From Chloroflexota bacterium (GTDB lineage: Bacteria; Chloroflexota; Dehalococcoidia; Bin125): 64,000 nt of DNA. Under the pieces are notes generated by a model, which saw only the letters and a list, made by a program, of their open reading frames with translations, made no database searches and had not been told where the DNA came from. This document shows positions 45,576-54,376 of this stretch, piece by piece. Location: positions 1 through 64,000 of the forward strand of contig VXQT01000025.1 in NCBI GenBank assembly GCA_009838915.1. Reading direction: 5' to 3'. A program made the translations under genes and the position numbers. Numbering within the stretch: the first letter of the stretch is position 1; every line of letters starts with the position of its first letter.

Positions 45576-46493
45576 CTAACTCTTGCGACGATCCTCATAG
45601 GTGTCGAAGAAGCGGTTCTTGACGGTTTTCTGGTTTTCGTAGATTGAGCCTTGCTTGGGCGAGGCCGGCAGTGGCAGATAGGCGGGGACGTTGGTCTGGC
45701 GCGGCTGCTCGACCGGTTCCCCGGCGCACATGAAGCTCCAGTATTGCTCCAGCGACTGCGGGCCCAGGCCCATGATCGGCCAGGCGTCGGCGGCGGCGTA
45801 GCCGAAGAGCAGGAGGCGGCGCGGATTCTCCGAGCGGTTGAGCGCCGAGCCGTGCATGATCCGCACGTGGTGGAAGGAAACCGAACCGGCCGGACCCTCC
45901 AGCGCAACCAGGTCCTTCTCCATATCCCAGTCGAAGTTTTCGGGCTCGACCGCGCCGGTGAAGTATCGCTCCTCGGGGTGGTGGTGGTCGTAGATCGGGC
46001 GCTTGTGCGAGCCGGGCACGACCAGCAGCGGACCGTTGATCGCGTAGCAGTCGTCGAGCAGGATGCCGGCGGCGAGCAGATCGTCGTTGGTGTGCGGGTA
46101 GAAGGGCCAGTCCTGGTGCCATTCGACCGGCGCGCCATACTCGGCCGCCTTCATGTTCAGCTTGTCGTTCTGCAGCCGCACGTTGGGGCCGATCAGCGCG
46201 GTCACGACTTCCATCAGCACGGGGTGCTGGGCCAGCTCGCGGAAGAACGGCCAGTGCCATGACGGCGACTTGAGCCGCCGCACGCGCGGCTCCTCCGGCG
46301 TGTGCGAGTCCTCGAGGTCGTACTGCGCGTTGTGGTCGGTCAACCCTGCCGCCTCGGCGACGATCCGGTCGGTCTCGTCGCGCAGTGCCTGCAGTACGTC
46401 GTCGGGCAGCAGCTTGGGCATCAGCAGGTAGCCGTTCTCGTGGTAGAAATCGACCTGCTCCTGGGTGATCGTCGGCGCGGCGGCGGTGGTCAT
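45576..46493 (-). CDS. Phytanoyl-CoA dioxygenase family protein
   Basis: QEQVDFYHENGYLLMPKLLPDDVLQALRDETDRIV...EWHQDWPFYPHTNDDLLAAGILLDDCYAINGPLLVVPGSHKRPIYDHH. Confidence 0.94.
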   Translation of the reverse strand: MTTAAAPTITQEQVDFYHENGYLLMPKLLPDDVLQALRDETDRIVAEAAGLTDHNAQYDLEDSHTPEEPRVRRLKSPSWHWPFFRELAQHPVLMEVVTALIGPNVRLQNDKLNMKAAEYGAPVEWHQDWPFYPHTNDDLLAAGILLDDCYAINGPLLVVPGSHKRPIYDHHHPEERYFTGAVEPENFDWDMEKDLVALEGPAGSVSFHHVRIMHGSALNRSENPRRLLLFGYAAADAWPIMGLGPQSLEQYWSFMCAGEPVEQPRQTNVPAYLPLPASPKQGSIYENQKTVKNRFFDTYEDRRKS

Positions 46494-46557
46494 GTCTGCT
46501 CCTCAAGCATTGTCGATTCACAGGATAGACACCGAGATCAGAGCGACGCCGGCTTGG

Positions 46558-46611
46558 TCCTCTCCCCCCGCTCCGCGGGGGGAGATGTCCCGCAGGGACA
46601 GAGGGGGGCAC
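46558..46611. repeat. Palindromic repeat family A
   Basis: cctctccccccgctccgcggggggagatgtcccgcagggacagaggggggca. Confidence 0.88.
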
Positions 46612-46625
46612 CGCCGTTGCCTAGA

Positions 46626-48269
46626 ATGTCCCACATGACAAACCTCCCCGAACACCCCTTCCGCTTTGAATCTCGACGCTCGCCCGTGCTCTCGCGCAAG
46701 GGCATTGTCGCCAGCAGCCAGCCGCTGGCGTCGCTGGCCGGACTGCGCATCCTGCGCGAGGGCGGCAACGCCGCCGACGCCGCCGTCGGTGCGGCGGCGG
46801 CACTGGCGGTGGTCGAGCCGACCTCGACCGGCATCGGCGGCGACTGCTTCTGCCTCTTCTACCGGACCGACGATCAGTCTGTCTCGGCGATGAACGGCAG
46901 CGGACGCGCACCGGCGGCGCTGGACCTCGACGTGGTCGAGCGTTGCGGCGGCTGGGACCGGCAGGGCCCTCACGCAGTCACGGTGCCGGGATCGATCATG
47001 GGCTGGCACGACACGGTGTCGCGGTTCGGACGGATGACGCTTGCCGACGTGCTCCAGCCCGCGATTGAGATCGCCGAAGAGGGCTTCGTGATGACGCCCG
47101 CGATCGCTCGGGGCTGGGCTGGTCAGGCCGAGCTGCTGGCGGACACGGGACCGGCCGGCCAGGACCTGCTGCTGGACGGCGCAGCGCCGCGCGCGGGCGA
47201 GGTCTGGGTCAACCCGCTGATCGCGAGGGTGATGCGCGAGGTCGCCGAGGGTGGTCCCGACGCCTTCTATCGGGGACCGCCGGCGGAGCGCATCGTCGAG
47301 GCGCTGGAGGGGCACGGCGGCGTGATGGCGCTCAGCGATCTCGCCGGTCATTGCTCCACGTTCGACGACGCGATCTCGACGACATACCGACGTCACCGTG
47401 TCTGGGAGTGTCCGCCCAACGGTCAGGGGATCACCACGCTGATGGCGCTCAACATCCTCGAGGGATTCGAGATCGACCGGCTCGAGGCGCGCTCGCCTGA
47501 GGCGCTGCACCTGATCATTGAGTCGCTGCGCCTGGCCTTCGCCGACGCCCGCGCGCTGGTCGCCGATCCCGCCAAGACCGATGTGCCGATCGACGAGATG
47601 CTGAGCAAGGCGTACGCAGCGAAGCGGCGTCAGTTGATCTGCGAGGATCAGGCGATCGAGCTCGCCTCGTCCGGCTTCCTGCCCGGCAAGTCGGACACGG
47701 TGTATCTCTCCACCGCCGACGGCGAGGGCAACGCCTGCTCCTTCATCAACTCCAATTACGAAGGTTTCGGCAGTTGCATCGTCCCGAGCCAGTGCGGATT
47801 CAGCTTGCAGAATCGTGGCGCAGGATTCGTGGTCGACGACCCCGACCATCCCAACGCGCTGGCCGGCGGCAAGCGGCCCTACCACACGATTATGCCCTCG
47901 ATGATCACGCGTCCCGACGGCGGCCTGTTTGCCAGCTACGGCGTGATGGGCGGCTGGAATCAGCCCCAGGGACAGACGCAGGTGGTCGTCAACCTGCTCG
48001 ACCGGGGCATGGACGCGCAAACCGCGATCGATGCGCCGCGCGTCTCGATGTACGAGGAGCCGCCCAACGGCCGCATCTACGTCGAGGACACGTTCGGCGT
48101 CGAGGTGCTCGCGCTTCTGTCCGAGCTGGGTCATTCTGTGGTACCGGCGTCGGGCGCGATCCGCACCGGCGTCGTGGGCAAGGGCCAGATCATCTACCGG
48201 GACCCCGACTCCGGCGTCCTCTGGGGCGGCAGCGATCCCCGAGCCGACGGCTGCGCCGTCCCGTTGTGA
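46626..48269 (+). CDS. Gamma-glutamyltransferase family protein
   Basis: SPVLSRKGIVASSQPLASLAGLRILREGGNAADAAVGAAAALAVVEPTSTGIGGDCFCLF; NGQGITTLMALNILEGF; SFINSNYEGFGSCIV. Confidence 0.94.
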   Translation: MSHMTNLPEHPFRFESRRSPVLSRKGIVASSQPLASLAGLRILREGGNAADAAVGAAAALAVVEPTSTGIGGDCFCLFYRTDDQSVSAMNGSGRAPAALDLDVVERCGGWDRQGPHAVTVPGSIMGWHDTVSRFGRMTLADVLQPAIEIAEEGFVMTPAIARGWAGQAELLADTGPAGQDLLLDGAAPRAGEVWVNPLIARVMREVAEGGPDAFYRGPPAERIVEALEGHGGVMALSDLAGHCSTFDDAISTTYRRHRVWECPPNGQGITTLMALNILEGFEIDRLEARSPEALHLIIESLRLAFADARALVADPAKTDVPIDEMLSKAYAAKRRQLICEDQAIELASSGFLPGKSDTVYLSTADGEGNACSFINSNYEGFGSCIVPSQCGFSLQNRGAGFVVDDPDHPNALAGGKRPYHTIMPSMITRPDGGLFASYGVMGGWNQPQGQTQVVVNLLDRGMDAQTAIDAPRVSMYEEPPNGRIYVEDTFGVEVLALLSELGHSVVPASGAIRTGVVGKGQIIYRDPDSGVLWGGSDPRADGCAVPL

Positions 48270-48277
48270 ACCGACGG

Positions 48278-49612
48278 CTAGCGGCCGCCGCCTGCGGGCG
48301 GCTTGTCCGAGAGGGTTCCGTCCTCTATGAACGCGTCAATCTCCTCTGACGAGAAGCCCAGCTCCTGGCAGATTGCACGATTGTCGCCGCCGAGCGTCGG
48401 CGCGGGCCGCATTTCGGGACGCTCCAGATCGCTGAAGTCGATTGGGAAGCCGCCGTACTCGTAGACGCCGACGCCGGGTTGATCCCACTCGACGATGAAA
48501 CCGCGCTCGCGCAGATGGTGCGACTGCATGAGGTCGCCGTTGGTCAGCACTGGCAACGCCGTGATCTCTGCTGCTTGCAGCCGTTCGCTCAGCTCGAATC
48601 GGTCCTGCGTGCGTGTCCACGCGGAGATCATCCGGTCCAGCTCGTCGTGATGCGCGAACCGACCGGCGACCGTCTGGTACTGCTTGCGTTCAAGCCGGTG
48701 ATCGCCGACCAGAGACGTGAAGCGACGCCAGGCATCGTCGTCCTCGACGGTGATCGCGATCCACATATCCATAGACTCGCGCGCGTCGGGGCGCTCATCG
48801 CGACAGCGGTAGACGCCCTGCGGCGCGCAATCGCGGGCTCGATTGCCGCGCGTCGGCGGCTGACCGTGTAGGGAGGTTTCGAGCAGCAGCTCGCCGGAGA
48901 TCGCGGCGTAGGTCTGAAGCTGCGAGAGGTCGACGAAGCAGCCCTGTCCTGTCTCTTCCCGCTCCCAGAGCGCGGCGAGCACCGCGAAGGTCCCATGCAG
49001 TCCGCCGACCGGATCGGGAAAGGCGTGTCCCATCTTCATCGGTCCGCCCTCGGCGTAGCCGGTCGCCGAGGCCGCGCCCGAGTGCGCCTCCAACACCGGA
49101 CCGTAGGACACGCGCTGGCGGAACGGGCCGCTGTGGCCGTAACCGGTGCAAGAAACTGAGATGATGCGCGGGTTCCACTGTTTGACGGTCTCGTAGTCGA
49201 TGCCCAGGCTCTTGACGCCGCGCGGACTGAAATTATCGACGATTACATCCGACGCTTCGACCAGCCGCCGCCAGATGCGCTTTCCCGACTCCGTCTTGAG
49301 GTCGGCGCAGAGTCCTCGCTTGTTGCGATTGAGCTTGTTGAAGATCCCAGCCCGATTCCACGGATCCGGCCCCGGCTGGCTCTCGGGAAAAACCGATGCC
49401 CGCAGCGTCGGCTCGACCTCTTCGCCGCGCCGCCAGTCGTCGAGCGCTGCGCGCAGGGAGGGATCGTCGGGCAGCCGGCCGCCCCGGGCCGTGCCCTGCT
49501 CGACCTTGATCACGTCCGCGCCGAGGTCGCCCAGCATCCGGCCAACGAGCGGTCCCGCCCAGGCATAGCCAAACTCGAGCACGCGAATCCCGGAGAGCAT
49601 GCCTTCAGCCAT
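48278..49612 (-). CDS. CaiB/BaiF CoA-transferase family protein
   Basis: MLSGIRVLEFGYAWAGPLVGRMLGDLGADVIKVEQGTARGGR; KLNRNKRGLCADLKTESGKRIWRRLVEASDVIVDNFSPRGVKSLGIDYETVKQWNPRIISVSCTGYG. Confidence 0.94.
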   Translation of the reverse strand: MAEGMLSGIRVLEFGYAWAGPLVGRMLGDLGADVIKVEQGTARGGRLPDDPSLRAALDDWRRGEEVEPTLRASVFPESQPGPDPWNRAGIFNKLNRNKRGLCADLKTESGKRIWRRLVEASDVIVDNFSPRGVKSLGIDYETVKQWNPRIISVSCTGYGHSGPFRQRVSYGPVLEAHSGAASATGYAEGGPMKMGHAFPDPVGGLHGTFAVLAALWEREETGQGCFVDLSQLQTYAAISGELLLETSLHGQPPTRGNRARDCAPQGVYRCRDERPDARESMDMWIAITVEDDDAWRRFTSLVGDHRLERKQYQTVAGRFAHHDELDRMISAWTRTQDRFELSERLQAAEITALPVLTNGDLMQSHHLRERGFIVEWDQPGVGVYEYGGFPIDFSDLERPEMRPAPTLGGDNRAICQELGFSSEEIDAFIEDGTLSDKPPAGGGR

Positions 49613-50804
49613 CGTTCGCTCCCAGTTTCACCACGCCCGACTCGACCAACCGCGCAATCTCGCTATCCGAGAAACCGGCCCCGGCCAGCACTTCGGTGGA
49701 GTGCGCGCCCAGTTCCGGAGCGGCTTGCAACGACTCGGGAGCCGAGGGCAACGCGAACGGGATGCCTGGCATCTTTGCCGAGCCACCGAGCGCTTCCGGG
49801 TATGCCCAGTACGCCCGCGCCTGGAGCTGTTCGTCCTCTAGCACTTCGTCCAGCGCGAGCACGGCGCTGGCCGGGACGTGATGCGATTGCAGATGCTCGA
49901 CGACTTCGGTGCGCGTGCGAGCCATGAGGAAGGGAGCGAACCGGCCGTCGATTTCTTCGGCCGCGTCGAATCGCAGTCCGGCAGTCGCGTAGCGGGGATC
50001 GTTCGCCATCTCGGGCAGATCCAGCGCGATGCAGAGGTTGATCCACTGCGCCAGCGTGGGCGCAGCAATGCAGACCGAGCCGTCACGAACCGGCATCAGG
50101 GAGACGGGATGATGCGCCTCGGCGTGGCGGTTGTTGGCGCGGTGCTTGATCCGTCCCTGGTGCGACCACATGACCAGGCTCCACTGATGCGAGGAGGCCA
50201 TCGCCTCCATCGCGCCCACGTCGACGAGCTGCCCGCGGCCGGTCGCCCGTCGCGACCAGAGAGCGGCCAGTGCCCCGACGGCGGCTGTCACACCGGCCAC
50301 ATATGTCGCCCACGGTCCAGCGCCCTGCAGCGGCTCGCGCAGCGGGTCGCCAGTCAAGTAGAGGTATCCCCCGGCTGCCCAGTCGGTCAGGTCGGAGGAT
50401 CGCCAACCGGCCCACGGTCCGGTCAGTCCGTACGATGTGGCCGAAACGTGGATCAGCGCTGAACGCGAGGCCCGCGCGATCTCGTCGAACGCCAGCGCTT
50501 CCGAAGCATGCATCGAAGTGATGACAATGTCCGCCGCGTCGAGCAGTCGCGATAGCGCATTGCGCCCCGCTTCGCCGCTCCGATCGAGCGCGATGCCTCG
50601 CTTCCAGGCCGAGAGATACTCGAAGGCGGCGCTGCGCCGCGGCGCGGACGAGGTGAGCAGCGGCGGTCGCGAACGCAGCGCGGAGCCGTGGATCGGCTCA
50701 ACCAAGGTCACTTCCGCGCCGGCGGTTGCCAGCAGTCGGCCGCAATAGGATCCGGCGACCGTTTCGCTCAGGTCGAGCACTCGCAGCTTCGACAAGCCCG
50801 ACAT
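49605..50804 (-). CDS. CaiB/BaiF CoA-transferase family protein
   Basis: MSGLSKLRVLDLSETVAGSYCGRLLATAGAEVTLVEPIHGSALR; AWKRGIALDRSGEAGRNALSRLLDAADIVI; SYGLTGPWAGW. Confidence 0.92.
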   Translation of the reverse strand: MSGLSKLRVLDLSETVAGSYCGRLLATAGAEVTLVEPIHGSALRSRPPLLTSSAPRRSAAFEYLSAWKRGIALDRSGEAGRNALSRLLDAADIVITSMHASEALAFDEIARASRSALIHVSATSYGLTGPWAGWRSSDLTDWAAGGYLYLTGDPLREPLQGAGPWATYVAGVTAAVGALAALWSRRATGRGQLVDVGAMEAMASSHQWSLVMWSHQGRIKHRANNRHAEAHHPVSLMPVRDGSVCIAAPTLAQWINLCIALDLPEMANDPRYATAGLRFDAAEEIDGRFAPFLMARTRTEVVEHLQSHHVPASAVLALDEVLEDEQLQARAYWAYPEALGGSAKMPGIPFALPSAPESLQAAPELGAHSTEVLAGAGFSDSEIARLVESGVVKLGANDG

Positions 50805-50815
50805 GCGCTCGCCCC

Positions 50816-51694
50816 CTACACCTTCGCCACCGGGACGACGCCCTCATAGATGCCGGGCAGCCACTGACCCTCAACGTCGAGCGCCTGGTCGATCATGACC
50901 GGCGCCATGTCTTTGGCGGCGGCGTACAGCTCCTCCACGTCGTCGAACGCACCGAACGATGCGGCTCGCAGGCCCGGTCGCCAGACCACCGTCGGCACTT
51001 CCGAGCCAAACTGGTCGATCTCAGCCTTGGTTCGCTCCTGCACGGCGATCTCCATCGAGCGCATCAGCAGGTCGACCAGACCTCGCGGTTTGTAGGGCGA
51101 AGGCTGGACGCCCAGGTCGACTGCCAGCGTATGTGTCGCACCCTGAAACAATGCCGTCTCCAGGTCGAGCCCGGAGGAGAGCCCGCCGTCGACGCACCAG
51201 TCGCCCTCGAGCCGCACCGGCGGAAACAGTCCCGGCACGGCAATGGAGGCCATCACCGAGGCCAGCAGTTCACCGCTTGAGACCACGTGCTTGCGACCGC
51301 TGGAGAGGCTGGTGGTCACGATGAACATGGGAATCTCCGTGGCCGACACCTCATCGATGGTGACGTGATGTTTGAACAGTTCGCGCAGGAATCGATTGGA
51401 GTACAGCGACGTGCCGCGAGTCAGGAGGTTGCGACCGATTCTGAGTAAGTTGCGGTGCCAAAGCCGGGTGCTGCGCAGCTCCATCCAGAGCTCGGCCAGT
51501 CCGTCGATGTCGTTCGGGTGCAGGGCAAGAAACGCCCCGTTGACTGCGCCGACAGATGACCCCACGATCAGCTCGGGGCGTACGCCGCGTCGGACGAGTT
51601 CCTCGAGAAAGGGCACCTGGACGATTCCGGAAGCTCCGCCGCCGCTCAGCACGAGTGCCAGGCGCTGCCTGTCGGCGGGTGGGCTCCCGCGCAT
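50816..51694 (-). CDS. Patatin-like phospholipase
   Basis: LALVLSGGGASGIVQVPFLEELVRRGVRPELIVGSSVGAVNGAFLALHP; catalytic dyad context DGGLSSG. Confidence 0.93.
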   Translation of the reverse strand: MRGSPPADRQRLALVLSGGGASGIVQVPFLEELVRRGVRPELIVGSSVGAVNGAFLALHPNDIDGLAELWMELRSTRLWHRNLLRIGRNLLTRGTSLYSNRFLRELFKHHVTIDEVSATEIPMFIVTTSLSSGRKHVVSSGELLASVMASIAVPGLFPPVRLEGDWCVDGGLSSGLDLETALFQGATHTLAVDLGVQPSPYKPRGLVDLLMRSMEIAVQERTKAEIDQFGSEVPTVVWRPGLRAASFGAFDDVEELYAAAKDMAPVMIDQALDVEGQWLPGIYEGVVPVAKV

Positions 51695-51696
51695 GC

Positions 51697-52131
51697 CTAC
51701 GCCTGCGGCCGCCGGTCGGGGACGATTTCGGTGAGAATCCCGTCGGTCGTCTTGGGGTGGAAGAACGAAGCCGTGATTTCGTCGATCGGCCCGCCGAAGT
51801 CGATGTACTGCAGTCCGCGCTGCATGAACAGCTTGGTGTCGCCGACGACATCCGTGGAGCCGTAGCCGAGATGATGCAATCCCGGCCCACGCCGCTCGAG
51901 GAATCGTCCGATCCCGCTCTGGTTATCGTCGGGCAGCAGAATCTCGATCCGCGTCTCGCCCAGGTTGACTTTGACGAAGAAGATCTTCGTCCGCTCGGGT
52001 GCGAAGTAGCCGCCCTTTGGATATGGAGTACGCTCTGTGTCTCGCTCGAGGCCAAGTTGATCCACGAGCACGGCGAGCGACTCCTCCAGCGTGTGCGCGA
52101 CGATGCCCACGTGATCGAGATAGGTAATCAT
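51697..52131 (-). CDS. VOC family protein (methylmalonyl-CoA epimerase-like)
   Basis: MITYLDHVGIVAHTLEESLAVLVDQLGLE...YFAPERTKIFFVKVNLGETRIEILLPDDNQSGIGRFLERRGPGLHHLGYGSTDV. Confidence 0.88.
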   Translation of the reverse strand: MITYLDHVGIVAHTLEESLAVLVDQLGLERDTERTPYPKGGYFAPERTKIFFVKVNLGETRIEILLPDDNQSGIGRFLERRGPGLHHLGYGSTDVVGDTKLFMQRGLQYIDFGGPIDEITASFFHPKTTDGILTEIVPDRRPQA

Positions 52132-52178
52132 GCGTGCTCCAAGCCATGGCCGTTCACTGGCGCCAAGATAATCGACGC

Positions 52179-53408
52179 CTACTGCAGCCTTCTGAGGGTC
52201 GGCGAGAAGAGCCCGAAGAGGGCGAGCGCGCCGAGCAGCATGATCGCGACGACAAACACAGCCAGGCGGATGCCGACCAACTCGGCGACGATGCCGAGCA
52301 CGAAGACGCCGCCCTGCATGACGGCGAACTGCATCATCAGCACCGACATCGCGCGCCCGCGATAGGCCGGCTCGGCCTGTTCCTGGATCAGGGCGGACGC
52401 CATGGCCATGCGTCCCGACTGGCCGATTCCCATCAGGATCATGATCGGCAGGCTCAGCCAGATCCAGGGCGAGATCGCCATGCCGAGGATCGAACCGCCA
52501 AGGAATACGCCCATCAGGATCAGCAGCTTGCCGCGGCCGCTGCGACGGAGCGAGGCGATGATCAGGGCGGCCAGGAACGCGCCGATGGCGGAGAAGGTCA
52601 TGAACAGTGCGGCCAGCGCTGGCCCGGCATCGAAGGCGTCCTGGACGAATCCGGGCAAGAGGCCCTGGAAGGGCGTGCCGAGCATAGAAATGAAGAAGGC
52701 CAGCAGCAAGATCATGCGCAGTACGCGATGCCGCGCGATGTAGCGGAAGCCGTCGCCGATGTCGCGGAATGCCTCGCGCACGCCGCCGCGTCCTCGACCG
52801 GCCTGGGCCGACACGGCGGGAATCGGCAGCATCGTGAGGATCGCCACGGCGTAACAGCCGGCCATGGAGAAGAACGTCACCCCGGCGCCGGCGGTGGCCA
52901 GCAGGACGCCGCCGATCAGTGGCGCGCCGAACTGCATCATGTTCATCGCCGCCGTGTTCAGCGCAACGCCGTTCATGATTCGCTCGGGCGGCACGATCTC
53001 GGAGACCATCGCCTGCCGCGCCGGCACCATCAGGGCGACGAGGATGCCCTGGGACACGGACGAGATCAGCAGGTGCCAGAACTCGAGAATGCCCATGATT
53101 GCCAGCGTGCCAATCACGAAAGCGTTGAGCAGGCCGACGAACTGGAAGACCTGCGTCACGGTCTTCTTGGGAAAGCGGTCGGCCAGCACGCCACCGTATG
53201 GTCCAAGCAGGAACTGCACGATGCCGCTGACCAGCGCGACCAGGCCCACCGCCGCATAGGACTCGGTCAGTTCATAGACCAGAAAGGTGCGCACAAACAT
53301 CTGCCCGATGGCCGAGTACATCTGGGCCAGCGTCGAAACGAAGAACCAGCGAAAGGCAGAGTCGCGGAAGGACTCAAAGGTCCGCACTCGCCGTCCAAAC
53401 ACGCGCAT
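52179..53408 (-). CDS. MFS transporter
   Basis: FRDSAFRWFFVSTLAQMYSAIGQMFVRTFLVYELTESYAAVGLVALVSGIVQFLLGPYGGVLADRFPKKTV; ATG 53408 preferred because upstream ORF extension runs through a repeat. Confidence 0.9.
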   Translation of the reverse strand: MRVFGRRVRTFESFRDSAFRWFFVSTLAQMYSAIGQMFVRTFLVYELTESYAAVGLVALVSGIVQFLLGPYGGVLADRFPKKTVTQVFQFVGLLNAFVIGTLAIMGILEFWHLLISSVSQGILVALMVPARQAMVSEIVPPERIMNGVALNTAAMNMMQFGAPLIGGVLLATAGAGVTFFSMAGCYAVAILTMLPIPAVSAQAGRGRGGVREAFRDIGDGFRYIARHRVLRMILLLAFFISMLGTPFQGLLPGFVQDAFDAGPALAALFMTFSAIGAFLAALIIASLRRSGRGKLLILMGVFLGGSILGMAISPWIWLSLPIMILMGIGQSGRMAMASALIQEQAEPAYRGRAMSVLMMQFAVMQGGVFVLGIVAELVGIRLAVFVVAIMLLGALALFGLFSPTLRRLQ

Positions 53409-53432
53409 CGGCGGCTCGGCGACGCGGGCCGA

Positions 53433-53510
53433 GCCCCCGGCCCCCTGCGTACGCAGGGGCTGGCGCTGCGGCATCTCCGCCCGCTCTGCGGGGGGAGAGA
53501 GGAGGGCTTG
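53433..53510. repeat. Composite palindromic repeat (family A variant)
   Basis: ccccctgcgtacgcaggggctggcgctgcggcatctccgcccgctctgcggggggagagagg. Confidence 0.75.
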
Positions 53511-53577
53511 AGAAGCAGCAGGCGTCCGGTAGTCGTGCTGGCGGGCGCGTCGCACGACAATGGAGTCGGAAGGCGGC

Positions 53578-54369
53578 CTAACCGCCATAGTGCCATCCGG
53601 TGTAGAGCGAGGTCAGCGGGCCCTCGTCGATCGGCAGCGCATCGCCGTCGAAGACGCGGCAGAGTGCGAGCACGTGCTCACCGATCGGAATGAACTGCTG
53701 GGCCTCGGCGGCGACCCAGGCGAGGGAGTCGTCCAGCACCGGCGCGCCGGCCTCGAGCGAGGGATGCTCGAGTCGTTGATATGCGACGCCGCGCATCTTG
53801 TCGGGCGCGGCGAACTCGGCCGAGCGGCCCTCGATCTTGGAGGGGTCGGAGGGCTGCAGGAAGCGCGCGGCGAGGTCCATACCCGACTCTGGCAGCAGGC
53901 TGACCGTGAGCTGCCGCGTCTCGCGCAGGTTGCGCAACGAAGTCGCGTCGCGCTCGAAGGAGACGCAGAGGATGCGCGGCTTGAACGAGACCTGCATCAC
54001 CCAGTCGGCGACCATTGCGTTCGCCGTTCCTTCTGACGTCACGGTGCCGATCACGTAGATGCCATATGGCAGATGCTGCAGTGCGGAGCGAATCCGCGCA
54101 TCGCGCCGCCGTTCCCGCGGACTGAGCGCGCGATCCCGCGCCTGCGGCTCGAACTCGATCTCCACCGTCGGCGTGTCCGAGCCGAGCAACAGGTCGATCG
54201 CGGCGTTCAGTTCCAGCATCCTTACGCCGGCAGCGTCGTCGTCAGGGTTGGCGTCGGGATGGTAGATGCGAGCGAGCCGCCGGTAGCGGTCGCGGATCGT
54301 GTCGCGGTCTGCGCTCACGCCGACGCCGAGCAACGCTGCAGCGTCGGCCGGCGTACTCGGAATCGGCAT
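53578..54369 (-). CDS. Fusion of N-terminal DnaJ-like J domain and C-terminal flavin reductase-like FMN-binding domain
   Basis: DAAALLGVGVSADRDTIRDRYRRLARIYHPDANPDDDAAGVRMLELNAAIDLLLG (HPD present) then PYGIYVIGTVTSEGTANAMVADWVMQVSFKPRILCVSFERDATSLRNLRETRQLTVSLLPE. Confidence 0.87.
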   Translation of the reverse strand: MPIPSTPADAAALLGVGVSADRDTIRDRYRRLARIYHPDANPDDDAAGVRMLELNAAIDLLLGSDTPTVEIEFEPQARDRALSPRERRRDARIRSALQHLPYGIYVIGTVTSEGTANAMVADWVMQVSFKPRILCVSFERDATSLRNLRETRQLTVSLLPESGMDLAARFLQPSDPSKIEGRSAEFAAPDKMRGVAYQRLEHPSLEAGAPVLDDSLAWVAAEAQQFIPIGEHVLALCRVFDGDALPIDEGPLTSLYTGWHYGG

Positions 54370-54376
54370 CGTCTGC

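Noticed and set aside
46518-48134. 538-aa minus-strand ORF opposite the gamma-glutamyltransferase gene
   Set aside because: Arg/His/Gly-rich antisense ORF typical of high-GC coding DNA; the plus-strand protein is a clear family member.
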